A DNA stretch of 64,000 bases from Lepiota brunneoincarnata (GCA_023014365.1 JAEBUN010000007.1:620001-684000); one strand, 5' to 3'. Counted from the stretch's first letter, positions 21,724-34,356 are shown. Made by a program: numbers and translations. The notes: a model not told the origin generated them from the sequence alone.

Positions 21724-24246
21724 CTTGCACCTTGTTCGTGCCGGGTGGGCCCACGGGTTGAAGACGAGTGTTCTCGCCTTCAACATCGCACAGTTCTTCC
21801 CATCCCTGAACCATGGGATGCTTCTCACGGTTCTGGCTCGGCAGGGGTTCTCCCCTTGCATGGGCTGGTTCTTCACTTCTTATCTCACGGGGAGGTTTAC
21901 CAGCTATGCCTGGAACTCCTTCCTGTCTGAACCATTCCGGGCAGAGGTGGGGGTGGGCCAGGGGTCTGCCCTCTCACCTGTCCTGTCCGGCCTCTACTTG
22001 GCTCCCACCATGTACATTATTGAGCAGAGGCTCCCTCAGCCGGGCCTCTCGCTCCTGTCTTATGTCGACAATGGCACCATCGTGGCGCAAGCCTGGGACC
22101 TGGATGCCAACTGCGTCCTGCTTTGCAGGTCTTACAAGGTCATCCATGACACCTTTGCCCGGTTCGCACTGGTCGTGGAGCACAACAAGTCCGAACTCTT
22201 CCATTTCTCATGGGATTGTTCCGGTGAGAACCCCCCGGTGGACTTGGGGTTTCCCCCATACACTGGCGCTAACCCCCTTCGGCCCAAGACCTATTGGAGG
22301 TACTTGGGTTTCTATTTCGACCATGCCCTTATGTTCAAGGAGCATGTTTGCTTTTACTCTACTAAGGCCATTTCCATGGTTAAGGCCATGGGAATGCTTG
22401 GTAACTCTGTCCGGGGGCTTCTGCCAGACCAGAAGCGCCTCCTATATTGGTCGTGCGTGGTTCCTATAGCCACGTACAGCTTCCGCTTGTGGTACTACCA
22501 GGGCACCAGGTGTAAGAGTACTTTGGACCACCTTTGCCGGATGCAGCGGCGGGCTGCACTCTGGATCACCAGTGCCTTTAGGACATCACCCGATGGGGGG
22601 GTTGGGGCCATTGCAGGCCTGATCCCCATACATCTTCATCTCCAGAAGCTCCGTGACCGTGCCAAATTGTGGTATGCCACGCTTGCTCCAGGTCACCCCA
22701 TTCATGCCCTCCTTGGTTGGGGCTACAGTGGTGATCTCCAGTCTCATGTCTGGTCCATAGCCAGGCTCCCTCCCTGTGAGTTGATCAAGGTGAAGGGGCC
22801 TGTTGTTGATGCTAACCAGTGTCTTGCCGCCCTCGCCGGGCCTTTCGACGCCATTGCGCCGGAGGCTTGGCCGGGGCGCCATCTCTTGGATGTGTACCCG
22901 GACTGGATCCACTTCCACTCGTATGACCGGAGGGTGGAAGATGCTCTTACAGCTCATGTCGCGGCCCTCGACTGGGTTTTGGCCCGGGCGCAGGCTGATC
23001 CGGGGGTTCTGGTGGCAGCGACGGACACGAGTCTGCCACTCCGCCGGGTCCACCAGGTGGTTTCGGCCACCCAAGTTTTCCAGGGGCTGGGCTGCATTCA
23101 TGCGGTCCGGCTTCCGGGGGGGAGGGTTACAGCACCCGAGGCTGAGCTTTTTGCCATTCGGTTGGCGGTGTCCAAGGCAGTTTCTGTCGAGGGCGCCGCC
23201 GGTCTCGTCTTGTTCACTGACTTGATGGCCTTGGCCAGGCGGGCGGTAGACCCGTCGGTGCATTCCGCCCAGGGTCACTCCTTGGCTGTCTGCCGCCTTC
23301 TCGCCGAGTGGTTTGCCAGGGGTCCGGCCCGCTCGGTTCACTTCTGGGAGGTCCCTTCGTGTGCGAGGTGGCCTTTCCATACTCAGATGCACAACTTTGC
23401 TAGGTCATTGCCTCCTGTTGGGGTAGGGGTGCGTCCCCGGGCCTCGCTTGACTACCTCCGCAAGGAGGAAGTACGGTCATGTCAGGACCGCTGGATCAAT
23501 TCATTCCAGGATCCTGACCATCACGGGCATGGTTTTCTCCAGCTCACCAGGGACGACGATCGCCCCCTGCAGGCCCATGTATCTCCATGGTGGGGCCTGG
23601 ATCCTGCACACTCACTTGGTGTCTCTGATGGCCTGGATGATGTGTGCTATTCTTAACCACACGCTGATAGGGAGCTATCGCAGGTGTTTTTTCCCACAGG
23701 AGGGTTATTCCTGTCGCTGCGGGTTTCGGGAGGAAACTTGTGACCATGTGTTTCGGAGCTGCCCTAGGCACTCCATGGCGGGGGTCCCAGCTATGGTCGA
23801 GGCCCTCATTGCTTTCCTCAAGGCGTCCCTGACTGCATTCACGTTTTCTGGGAGGGCCGGGCCCCCCCTGGGGGGTATCGGCTAGTAGCTCTGCCTGGTG
23901 CCCAGTTGGGGCTGGACTGGGGCATTGGTTATTCCCCCGCTGTCTTCGGGCGGTGTGTAGGGATTTACGTGGGAATTGACCCCTAACCCCCACTTGGGGG
24001 GGGACCTCGCTCCGGTCTGGTTCCCGCGCTGTGTGCTGGGCGGCAGCTGTCCTCCTGCCTCCGTTCATTCGGGGTGGCTTTGTCCTGGGCATGGGGAAAT
24101 GCATGCCCACATCCGTGGTCACGCATTGTATGTACAGATACCCTGTAGCGTATGGCTTGGGTTGTACCGTAGTTAGTAGCTGCACGTGGCCTCCCTACGC
24201 GGCCCGTGTTATAAATTGGAGATTTAAAAAAAAAAAAAAAAAAAAA
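21724..24246 (+). mobile_element. LINE-A copy 4, 5'-truncated
   Basis: Starts just before RT motif A and runs through RNase H, the C-terminal zinc motif, the stop at 23885, the 3' UTR and poly(A) 24226-24246. The 3' UTR has the same CCCCCACTTGGGGGG arm pair (23986-24003). It then abuts LINE-B sequence at 24247. Confidence 0.85.
21725..23885 (+). pseudogene. LINE-A ORF2 from RT motif A to stop, one frameshift
   Basis: Long open frame 21725-23656, continuing after a one-base shift near 23570 in the frame that ends at 23885. RT motif A reads AFNIAQFF and the palm box reads YVDNG: both catalytic Asp positions that I can compare with other copies are Asn here, so the RT would be inactive. The thumb and RNase H (APEAELFAI, LFTDLMA) follow; the C-terminal motif CRCGFREETCDHVFRSC is intact. 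GAC-to-AAC changes fit the C:G-to-T:A bias of the window. Confidence 0.85.
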
Positions 24247-24249
24247 TAT

Positions 24250-25192
24250 GATTCTTGCAGTGCTCTCTTGGTTGGGGTTTGCACCTGAGTTGGTGCAGTT
24301 CTTCAGTTCCTACTTGGTTGGAAGGTCTACCACATACTTGTAGAACTCCTTCTGGTCCAATCCTAGGCAGGCAGATGTGGGCATTAGGCAGGGCTCTGCC
24401 TTGTCTCCAGTCCTGTCTGCTCTGTACCTGGCACCCCTTATCTACCTCTACTACCAGAGGACCCCTGGTCTTGGCATTGATATGTTTTTGTATGTTGACA
24501 ATGGGACCCTCATTGTCCAATCCAAGACCTGGGAGGACAATATTTCTGCTCTACAAGTGGCTTACTGCTGTGTGCATGGGCTCTTTGACTTTTTTAGCCT
24601 CACACTTGAGCATACCAAGTCTAAGATCTTCCACTTCTCTCATAACCTGAGAGATGTGAACCTGCCCATTGACTTGGGCTTTCAGCCTTACATAGGGGAC
24701 ACGCCTTAGAAGCCCAAGCTGTTTTAGCAGTACTTGGGTTTCTATTTTTATCATGCTTTCACTTTCTGCAAGCACGTCCATTACTACTCTACTAAAGTGT
24801 TCTCCATGGTTGACATGATGGGGATGCTTGGTAATTCAACCTGGGGGCTGCTTCCAGACCAGAAGCACCTCCTTTACCAGTCCTGCATGGTTCCTATAGC
24901 CACATATGGGTTCCAACTATGGTATCACAAGGGTTTCTGCAACAAGGGGATTCTCAAGATGTTTAACACCATACAGTGGCATGCTGCTAATTGGATCATA
25001 GGTAGATTCTGCATATCCCCAACTGGGGGGGTAGAGGACCTTGCAGGCCTTCTGCTCTTCCAGTTGCATCTCAAGAAGTTGGCATCCCATACAATATTCA
25101 GGGTTGCCACTCTTGCTGTAAATCATCTGTTGCAACCCTTGCTGGGCCATGAATTCAGGGAGAGCTCTCTAGAGCACTCTCAGTTTATTTCC
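24250..25192 (+). pseudogene. LINE-B copy 1 RT core fragment
   Basis: Encodes the RT from just behind motif A: GFAPELVQFFSSYL, a GQGS-like box changed to IRQGSALSP, and a palm box reading YVDNG in place of YVDD, followed by the thumb (YLGFYF, MGMLGNSTWGLLPDQK). Stops at about 24342 and 24708, with another at 24724, break it. The substituted Asp and the stops show it is dead. It continues after the LINE-A insertion at 30072. Confidence 0.8.
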
Positions 25193-25433
25193 TTTTTTTT
25201 TTTGTTTTTTTAAATTCTCCAATTTATTACACAGGCTGTGTAGGGAGGCTGTGTGCAACAACATACTACAGTACAAATGACCAAGCTGTACACTACAGGG
25301 TATCTGTACATACAATGCATGACCATGGATGTGGGCATGCGTTTCCCCATGCCCAGGACAAAGCTGCCCTGAACGAACAGAGGCGGGAAGACAGCTACCA
25401 CCTGGTGCACAGCATGAGAGCCAGACTGGGGCA

Positions 25434-27324
25434 CAGCACTTCTTTCCCTCTTACCACCATCATCTCCACTTTACATTATTTTCTACTCTTAATCTACAGG
25501 CGGCTGTCCCTTTCTTAGTGGGCTGTCTACACTATTCCTACTCTCTTCACCCTTCTGAAGTGTCCTGGGGCTGTTTGGTGTCGTTGAGGAGTCAGGTGCG
25601 CCCTTGGCAAAGGTGCTTAATGGCTGGGTATGCTGGCCACCTGATGAGCTGATGGTTCTGGACGGTCTCTGCTGGGGTCAGTGGATCCTTGGCTGGTCAA
25701 AACGGGTTAGGAGTCCCCCTGGGCACGTCCTGGGTGGGTTTGTAGTAGGACAACCACGCCCCTTGCCAAGCTCTCATGAAACCTGTAGTGAGTGCGCTTC
25801 CCCCAAATACCCCCTCATGAGTAGGAAGTTTCCTGCTTGAAAGTGAGGGCATGCCCACAAGGGACTGAGAGGATAGGGGACAGTAAGAGGGGGCATTGAG
25901 GTGAGAACAAGCCAACCAAGAGGACAGGCCACCCCCCTCCTGTATTCCAAGCAAGTAAAGCTTAGCTGGGTGCAGGATGTTAGTAGGGATTACCCATACT
26001 CCAGGGCAGCTCTCACGCTGCGACTTCCATCCTGGTAGTGGCCCCTGCAAGATGGTAAGCCCGGACAGTTATATAGGGATTCATGCTTATCACAGATCTG
26101 GGCAACCAGATCTCAATCACAAACTGGCTGCTGGGTAATGGGAAGGTGGTCCAGGGGTCACACCCTGGGTAGCCACTGGGCCATAGCAGTTCATTCAGAG
26201 AATGGCAAACCGGCTTGAGAGGTCAAGATCTGCTGTTGATTGATCCCAGGTAAGATTTGGGTTTATCAGTTTAAGTTGTTACCACATCAGTAGTTCTAGT
26301 GTGAGTTTGTGGGGTGAGTGGTGGAGTTTAGCCTACCTTGTACACTCTTTAGGAAGGCTTTGTGCCAACCTGCTATCCCAGGGATTACCTAGTTGGGAGA
26401 GCAACAGGTGTGGGGTGATCCACGTTTTTGCACTACCTTATGTAAGTCCGGCCCACTGGCTTTAGTGCCACACCAATTAGGGAGGCTGTTAGTGTGCCAA
26501 CCCATGCCTCCGGGCACACCACCTATAGGGGAGGCCCCTGCCTATGTCTATGGTGAGTAAAGCTCAGTCTGGCATGGGAGTAATGGGTGCTGTAGCACTC
26601 ATCTCACGCCAAGCGGACCATGTTGGGGTTACGCAGAGTTTGCCTGCAAGGAACTCCTTGGATGGGCAGTGGGGCCTGGATCCTGCATGCTCATTTGGTG
26701 TCCATTATGGTACGAATGATGCATGCTATTCTTAATCATGTGCCGATAGGGAGCTATCAGAGGCACTTTTTTCCGCAGGAGAATTACTTCTGTCACTGCG
26801 GGTTTTGGCAGGAGACCTGTGAGCATGTGTTCAGGAGTTGCCCTAGGCACTCCATGGCAGGGGTCCCGGCTATAGTTGAGGCCCTCATCGATTTCCTTGA
26901 GGTGTCACCTATGGCGTTCACATTCACTGAGAGGGCTGGGCCCCCCCCAGGGGGTATTGGCTAGTAGCTCTGCCTGGCACCTGGCTGGGACTGGGCTGAG
27001 GCATTGATTATTCCCCCACCATCTCCGGGTGGTATGTAGGGATTTATGTGGGAATTGACTCCTAACCCCCAATCAGGGGGGGGACCTCACCCTGGTCTGG
27101 CTCTCACGCCGTGCGCCAGGCAGTAGCTGTCTTCCTACCTTCATTCGTTTGGGGCAGCTTTGTCTTGGGCATGGGGAAATGCATGCCTGCATCTGTGATC
27201 ATGCGTTGTATGTACAGATACTCTGTAGTATATGGCTCGGTTGTTTGTACTGTAGTACATTGCTGCATGCGGCCTCCCTACATGGCCCATGTAATAAATT
27301 GGAGAATTAAAAAAAAAAAAAAAA
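25434..27324 (+). mobile_element. C element copy 3, full length
   Basis: Plus-strand C element with ~1.2 kb of specific body (to about 26660), then the LINE-A ORF2 C-terminus (stop near 26962), 3' UTR and poly(A) 27309-27324. Flanked by a 14-bp duplication GCCAGACTGGGGCA (25420-25433) and GCCAGACCAGGGCA (27325-27338), two mismatches, inside LINE-A copy 5. This shows that the whole chimera moved as one unit. Confidence 0.82.
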
Positions 27325-27477
27325 GCCAGACCAGGGCAAGATCCCCCCCTTTATTGGGGGTTAGGGGTCAATTTCCACGTAAATCCCTACATGCCACCCA
27401 GAGACGGTGGGGGAATAACCAATGCCCCAGCCCGGTTCCAGCCGGGCACCAGGCAGAGCTACTAGCTAATACCCCCT

Positions 27478-30058
27478 GGGGGGGGCCCAGCCCTCTCAGC
27501 AAATGTGAACACCATAGGTGATGCCTCAAGGAAATTGATGAGGGCCTCGACTGTAGCCAGAACCCCCACCATGGAGTGCCTAGGGCAACTCCTGAACACA
27601 TGCTCATGGGTCTCCTGCTGAAACCCGCAGCAACAGGAGTAATCCTCCTGTGGAAAGAAGTGCCTCCAATAGCTCCCTATTGGTGTGTGATTAAGAATAG
27701 CATGCATCATCCATACCATAACGGACACCAAATGAGCATGCAGAATCCAGGCCCCACCATGGAGATATGTAGGCTGCAGGGGATGATCGTCATCCCTAGC
27801 AAGCTGGAAGAAACCATGCTTGCAGTGGTCAGGATCCTGGAACAGATTGATCCAGTGATCCTGACAGTAGTGTACTTCCTCCTTCCAGAGGTAGTCAAGC
27901 GGGGCCCAGGAACATGCCCCTACCCCAATGGGAGGCAATGACTGTGCAAAGTTGTGCACCTGATAATGGAAAGGCTACTTTGTGTATGAAGGGACCTCCC
28001 AGAAGTGGACTGAGTGGGCCGGACCCCTGGCAAACCACTTGGTGAGGAGGCAACAAACCACCAGAGACTGGCCCTGAGCGGAATGCACTGACAGGTCCAC
28101 CACTTGCCTGGCTGAAGCCATCAAATCAGTGAACAAGACAAGACCAGCAGCGCCCCTGACAGAAACTGCCTTGGATACCACCAGCTGAATGGCAAAAAGC
28201 TCAGCTTTGGGAGCCATAACCTTCTCCCCCAGGAGCTAGACCACATGGACGCAGTCCAGGCCCCAGAACACTTGGGTGGCTGCAACTGCCTGGTGGACCC
28301 AGTGGGGCAGCAGACTCACATCCATCGCCACCACCAGAACCCCTGCATCAGCCTGCACCCGGGCAAGGACCCAGTCGAGAGCCGCAATATGGGCTGTGGG
28401 GGCATCCTCTGCTCCACAGTCATAAGAGTGGAAGTGGACCTATCCCAGGTACACGTCCAAAAGATGGCACCCCGGTCAGGCCTCTGGCACAACAGCATCA
28501 AAAGGCCCAGCAAGGGCAGCAAGATGCTGATTTGCATCAACAACAGGCCCCTTTACCTTGACCAACTTGTGGGGAGGGAGCCTGGCTATAGACTGGATGT
28601 GAGACCGGAGATCACTGCTGTAGCCCCAGCCAAGAAGGGTGCAAACAGGATGGCCTGGAGCAAGCATGCCATACCGCAACTCGGCATGGTCACAGAGCTT
28701 CCAGAGATGAAGATGAATGGGGATTAGGCCCACAATGGCCCCAACCCCCCCATCAGGCAATGTCCTAAAGGTGCCAGTGATCCAGAGTGCAGCCTGCCAC
28801 TGCATCTGGTGAAGGTGGTCCAGAGCACCCTTGCACCTAGCACCCCGGTAGTACCACAAATGGAAGCCATATGTGGCTATAGGAACCATGATGACCAATA
28901 AAGAAGGCGCTTCTGATCAAGCAGAAGTCCTTGGACGGAATTACCAAGCATCCCCATGGCCTTGACCATGGAAATAGCCTTGGTAGAGTAGAAGTGGATA
29001 TGCTCCTTAAACATAAGGGCATGATTGAAATAGAAGCCTAGGTACCTCCAATAGGTCTTGGGTCAAAGGGGAGTAGCACCAGTGAACAGGGAAAACCCCA
29101 AGTCCACTGGGGGGTTCTCACTGGAACAGTCCCATGAGAAATGGAAGAGCTTGGACTTGTTATGCTCTACAACAAGTGCAAACTGAGTGAAGGTGTCATA
29201 AACTACCTTGTATGATCTGTGGAGAAGGGCGCAATTGGCATCCAGGTCCCAGGCCTGCTGTTATGATTCATCCTTACTTTGACTTATGTACATACGACTT
29301 GGACTTATTACGCCAAAAGCCTTTAGTTGTAATATACTAAAGCATTATGAATATCTTTTTCTCTTTTACTTTGTTTCATTCCTATATTATGTAACCGTTT
29401 TTACTTTGATCTGTTACATAATATTTTCTCGATTTGTTATCATTTCTCATACTCTTAACTATTAATAGATAGCTATGTATAGATAGCTATACTTAGGTAG
29501 TTAAACATAGTTCTTCCAAGTTTCTTACTTCTTTTTAAGCTTCTTCTTAACTTCTTGTGCTTCTTCCTTACTTCTTTGATCATTGGGCTTCTTCCTTACT
29601 TCCTTGATCATGTATTAATAAGTACTTTGAACAATATATAAGACCTCTGGCAAACCAAGAGAAACCCTCAAGTTTCTACTTGGTTATCCGGTGGAGATTT
29701 ACCTATTTGCTTGATCTCTTAAGTTGTCATCTTCATAAGCTTTATTCTCTAAGTTAGTGAGGAATACCTTGAGAACTCACAAAGAGTCTTTCGAGTGATT
29801 GTTGACTTGGGTGAAGTTAACAATACGCTCAACGCCAGTCGCGCTTTCGAGCATGAAGACCGGCGTCACTATAACACCTGCGCCACAATGGTACCATTGT
29901 CAATGTAAGACAGGAGCGAGAGGCCTGGCTGAGGGAGCCCCTGCTCAATAATGTACATGGCTGGAGCCAGATAGAGGCCGGACAGGACGGGTGAGAGGGC
30001 AGACCCCTGGCCAACCCCCACCTCCACCCAGAACAGTTCAGCAGGAAGGAATTCCAGC
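27478..30058 (-). pseudogene. LINE-A copy 5 ORF2 remnant (RT palm to C-terminus)
   Basis: Minus-strand pieces in several frames: C-terminal zinc motif (CCCGFQQETHEHVFRSC, 27600-27660), RNase H remnants (KAELFAIQL, LFTDLMA, 27975-28217), thumb (GAIVGLIPIHLHL, 28476-28898), and RT palm near 29880-29920 after the solo LTR. Frameshifts and stops are frequent (for example near 28000, 28230 and 28890), so nothing is expressed. It is a useful old comparator for LINE-A copies 1-4. Confidence 0.75.
29259..29876 (+). repeat. solo LTR, family 3 (618 bp)
   Basis: TGTTAT...ATAACA (6-bp terminal inversion) flanked by a perfect 5-bp duplication CCTGC (29254-29258 and 29877-29881). AT-rich in the middle, with a TATATAAG at ~29634 supporting plus orientation, and a CpG-rich 3' end (CGCCAGTCGCGCTTTCG at 29833-29849). 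The surrounding LINE-A is CpG-poor, so this insertion is younger than its host repeat. Confidence 0.9.
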
Positions 30059-30071
30059 TTAGTCTATTTCC

Positions 30072-30619
30072 TCTCTTACTCTAGTGCTTCAGCCCAAGGT
30101 GAAGAGTGCTCTCATGGAGGTACAGAACATCCTTCTGCAGCTTACAGAGTTGTCCTCCCTGTTTGCAGATGAGAACAGGCCTGGTCTTCATCTTTTGGAC
30201 CACTTTTTGGAGTGGATCAAATTTATGCTTTACACTGTTGATCCAGAGGGGCATTCAAAGCAATAGTATCTTGACAGACTGCACTCTTCTATCCAGAGGG
30301 TGCAAGCTGATCTGTCATCTGTCTGCATAGTAGCTGGTGCCCACTGGCTATTTTGGCAGCTTGTATATTTACAGGTGGGTGCTTAGCCAGGGGGACCAGG
30401 TAGGCCATGGGGAGGGTTCTGCTTGTTGATGTGGAACTCCGCTCCATCTGGCTGGGAATAGGCATGGTCTTGGATCATACTGAAACTGACCATATCTTTA
30501 AATATACTAGCTCCACCCACAGAGCTGTTGATCCTTCTGTGCATGCTGGCCAGGCTCATTCCCTGGAGGTGTGCCAGTCTCTGGATCACTGGTTGTCTGC
30601 TAAGGCCCAGCAGACCACC
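30072..30619 (+). pseudogene. LINE-B copy 1, post-thumb and RNase H remnant
   Basis: Continuation of LINE-B copy 1. 30084-30266 encodes a segment (QNILLQLTELSSLF...) collinear with 55630-55800 in LINE-B copy 2; 30420-30600 holds the beginning of RNase H with a SIWLGIGMVLDHTE segment and SLEVCQSLD. Several stops and frameshifts. It is cut at 30619 by the T-rich tail of the opposite-strand LINE-B. Confidence 0.65.
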
Positions 30620-30935
30620 TTTTTTTTATTTTTTTTTATAATCATCAATTTATAATGTGGTGCCTGAATGCAGTCTGCATGCACTAGCTACATACAAGGC
30701 AACTAATACATGGTATAACTACCAGTAAAGGTAGGGAAAAAGGTCCTGCTGGCCTAAAAGGCTACACTCCATAAAGAAGGGCACATGAGTGAAGAATTCA
30801 CTGGCCCAACCCCAAAGGGGGGCAGGCCATGGCAGATGAGGGGTGGATAGGGCCTAGAGGTCCCCCCTCAAAGGGGGTTAGGGGTCAATTCCCCATAAAT
30901 CCCTACACTCTGCAGGCAAAGGCTTTAAGTGCAGG
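30620..30935 (-). repeat. LINE-B copy 2, 3' UTR and tail
   Basis: T-rich tail (30620-30638) then ATAATCATCAATTTATAATG, the complement of the LINE-B 3' end, and a UTR containing a CCCCCCTCAAAGGGGG arm pair (30864-30879) like that of LINE-A. The rest of this copy appears to continue at 54422, on the other side of the KDZ element. The join is inferred from orientation and order; no clean target duplication is visible. Confidence 0.6.
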
Positions 30936-30981
30936 TAGTTAACCTACAGTGTATTGAATGAGTGGGGCCAGCAAAGACATA

Positions 30982-33900
30982 CAGTCACTCACCACTCCTT
31001 TATACACTGAAACTTATTTTGCACACAGTGGGTACAAAGCTCAACGTATCCACTTCAAATTTTGTATATATGTAAATACACTTTGTCAAAATATAATTAC
31101 AGAATTACAGAATTTTTTGTCAAGTTTTGAATGCATAGTATCACTTCAAAATTTAAGCACAAAACAAGTCCTTTATACAGTGTGACGCCACATGACATTT
31201 GGTCACACTACCATCAAAACCCCTGTAAATCCTTCAGAAATATTTCAATTATCATCGTTGTTGCTCCCCTGATGCTTGTCATCACTGGAAAATGTATGAG
31301 TAATGTCAGAATTACTACTTGCAGCCTTTTCCTGAGGCTGGAAGAGGTTTTGAAAGCCACAATGCCTTGCAGATTGTGCAAGGGTAGATTTTGGGACTGG
31401 TTTTGGGAGTGGACCCAGTGGACCAGGATGGGGGAGGGGAGCCAAACCATTGTCCTTCCAATCCAACTTCCTTCCATACCTCCATATAAAGCTTGTAGTT
31501 CACTCTCTTCCAATTATTCTCCTTGATTCTCTTTGTCTCCTTTTCCTTCCACTCCTTTAACTTCTCTGAGTGATAAGCCCTAACTGTGTGCTTATTCTGC
31601 TTCTCCTCATCTTCCTGCTTCATCTCCTACTCTCTAGCCACAACTGCCTCAACAAACTCATCTCCAGTCAACAAACGAGGAACTCCACCCAAGAGTGCGC
31701 TGTGAGATGTCTTTGACTTGGCTTTCTTCTCCTTTGTGTGAAGTTGATTTTGCATGTGACCACAGTAGACATGCTGGAGGATGATGGCTGCCTGCTGGCC
31801 CTGTAGCTGGCCTTTGTGCTATGCTTCACATGATGCTGCATCCCATAATGCAGCCTGAAGAAGACTTTCCCATTCAGTTTGAGGTACAAACTGAAGAAGA
31901 TCAGTTCACTTCTTGACTGGTAACATAACAAATGGGTTGTACTCAGGGGGAGGAGTGTTGGAAGGAAGAGGGTCAGGAGCAAAGAGTGGATAGTTGATGT
32001 TGGTCGTGAGCCAAGCAAACATGTCAACAAGAGATTCAGGAACATCAAAGCTAACACCATGTTCATCCTCTGGGTCAGAATCATTGCTAACAAGTGGTAT
32101 AGAACTCTGAGCATCCACATTTTGCTTTTCAGCTAGCATTGTAATGGCGCTGGCAGTGTTGCAAATAGGAGTGCTGAATGGAAGGGGCATGGGTGCATTA
32201 CAAGAAGTTTCCAAGCTAGGCTGAAAGAGCTTGGAGTGAATAACTTGACGGTCAAGAGGAACAACCCCAGTTTTACAGAATGCAGTTTGGATATTCTCCC
32301 AAGTAAGAGCATGAATGTGAGCCTGACCATAGATAGATAGAAAATTTGACTTTGTAATCCTTTGGCCAGTATTTGCTTGGAACTTGTCATGCTCCTGCTG
32401 CCAGTAACACTTGAGAACACCAAAAATGGCAACATCGAGGCCCTGGTAGACATGCATGGAGTGTGATGGATAACAAAGGATGGAGATGTTGTGTTCCCAA
32501 GCATAGTTAAGGAAAGTGAAGGAATAGTGGGAATTGTGACCATCAAGCAGAATAACTTATTTGCGACCATTAGCCTGGGTTTGAGTGAATGTATCAAACT
32601 GCCCAAGCCACAAAGTACCCAGCTCTGAATCTGTCCACCCTTTCTTTGAGTAGCCAATACTAATGATAATTAAATCAGTAAAACTGTAATATTATGCAAA
32701 TAGAGTTAACTCACAATGCTGCAGCTGGGTTTTGCTGGTTCTAGTTGATATGGTAGCCATGACCCTTGAATATGACAGCAGGTACGATGCTGGTACTATT
32801 AGCACAAATAGTAACAATGATCATGATATTTTCACGACTACCATCACATTGCTGATATGGTGCTGGTTCACCCCTTTGTCTATAAACCTGCTCCCTTCCT
32901 CCTTCACCTGTCTATGGTCATATCAGTTAATTAACCAAAACTATTTGTGAGAGATATAATTTGTACCTGAATTCCTGTTTCATCAGCACCCCAAATACAA
33001 TCAGGGGAAACACCCTCAAGCTCTTTCTCCAGAAGATCAAACCAGAGGTGATGATTTGTTGGATTAACTGCCTTGGCTTGAACATTGTCAAGGGTCCTTG
33101 AGTATGTTAGCTTGAGTTGATCAGCATGGTGTTGAGCAAAGTGGCTGATCCAATTGGTACCAACACTATCCTCTGGAAAATCATCTCGCTGTGCATGGAC
33201 AATTGAATTAATGTGGTTCTCCAACCAGCCAGCTGTCAGTGGAAATCCTCAGTCAGTAGAATAGAGTGCAAATATAACCACTGCTATTTCTTCCTCATCA
33301 GTAAGCCACCATTTTGTAGTATTAAACTCCTGGATGCTCTGAATGCCTTTAGTATATTTCAGTATAATAATAACTGAATATACAAGTGAGCAATAATTAT
33401 CCTTTGCATGGTTTGCGACTGTGGCATGGTTAATCTTTACTTCCCTCCCTGTTGCAACTAGATGGGCAGCTGTAACCTCTTCTGCAATAACTCGATACCC
33501 CTTCCTGTGCTCTCCTGGCCCTAGATTTCTATCTTGCTCCATCAGATACATCTCAGCAGCTTTCTTCACCAGCATTTCCTTCTCCTCATTGAAAAGTCTC
33601 ATTTTCTCCTCTGAAATCCTGGATTTTGTGGCTTTGGAGGGCATTTTGAGTATGAGAGGCTTGTTTGACACTAGAGACAGTGTTGGGATGCTTGGGGGGG
33701 TTGATCTCAACAATGAGAGATGCTAGGGTATCCTATACAATATAAAATTAGATGACAGATTTGACTTATTAATAGATAAATTTGGAATATAAATAAAGCA
33801 CCCATATTTCGAGTTTTTGCAGTCATAAAATTGGTTTATATTGCTATTCTACTTGATACATTAGTTCTGCATCCGCCAGCAATACATATATACAGTCAGG

Positions 33901-34356
33901 CATCTTAGAGAGCAAAGGCAGGCTGGGGGCACTATGACAGACCCTGCAGGACAGGGATGTCACACTTTATGACAGCGATTGCCATCATCTTCCTCCTTAT
34001 TTCTAATTTTAGCAGTTTTTTGGAGTCTCATGCTCTTCCCCTCACCCAGACATAATATAACTGATATCACCAGATAGCCCTCATTCAGGGTGACACAATG
34101 ATGCCAAAATCATGTTGTAGAGTGGAGGATAGAATAAATAATGAGCAGATTACATATTTGTCATACTTTCCAATTTTGGAAATATGGTGATCTTAGATCG
34201 CTCCAACATATCAGCAGCAATTTTACATGTCAGACCTGGGCAGAACATTCCCAGGCATGTTCTAGAATTTTTTGAAGATTACTTGAAGCATATTTTAATA
34301 AGACAAAAGCCAGTGTATAAAGGAACGGTGGTGTATAAAGGAGTGGTGAGTGACTG
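30982..34356 (-). mobile_element. pogo/Fot-like transposon 1 (3375 bp)
   Basis: Inserted at TA in the left repeat of the KDZ element (TA at 30980-30981; the right copy reads TG at 34357-34358). The unoccupied sequence is visible in the right repeat near 54380-54400. Terminal inverted repeats are about 26 bp, beginning CAGTCACTCACCACTCC. One intron-containing transposase gene lies on the minus strand. Its nonsense codons show it is inactive. Confidence 0.88.
31315..33644 (-). pseudogene. pogo-like (DDE_1 superfamily) transposase 1, with introns
   Basis: Start ATG 33642-33644 (PSKATKSRISEEK). In order it has an N-terminal helix-turn-helix region, a CENP-B-like segment (HFAQHHADQLKLTYSRTLD), catalytic Asp in IWGADETGIQ, ENIMIIVTICANSTS, second Asp in VILLDGHNSHYS, then YPSHSMHVYQGLDVA and TGVVPLD. 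A charged, coiled-coil-like C-terminus runs to 31315. Introns are visible: one around 32880-32960 (behind ETGIQ, acceptor CCATAG) and one at about 32660-32710 (donor GTGAGT). Nonsense codons lie at 33249-33251, 32741-32743, 32557-32559, 31906-31908, 31819-31821 and 31627-31629; each could arise by C-to-T or G-to-A. Confidence 0.85.

Larger units (their letters stand above)
25193..30060 (-). mobile_element. LINE-A copy 5, 5'-truncated and split
   Basis: Minus-strand LINE-A with 3' poly(T)-like run 25193-25211, 3' UTR to 25433, then (after the C element 25434-27324) the remaining 3' UTR, ORF2 from C-terminus back to the RT palm, and 5' truncation at 30060. A solo LTR (29259-29876) interrupts the RT. 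The flanking 11-bp duplication places it inside LINE-B copy 1. CpGs are largely replaced by TpG/CpA compared with copies 1-4. Confidence 0.85.
24247..30619 (+). mobile_element. LINE-B copy 1, split by LINE-A copy 5
   Basis: LINE-B sequence occupies 24247-25192 and resumes at 30061-30619. The interruption is flanked by an 11-bp duplication AGTTTATTTCC (25182-25192) and AGTCTATTTCC (30061-30071). LINE-B is a second Tad-like family, clearly related to LINE-A in protein (LPDQKHLLYQSC, GVGAIAGL-like segments) but with its own 3' end. It ends at 30619 where a minus-strand LINE-B tail begins. Confidence 0.8.
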
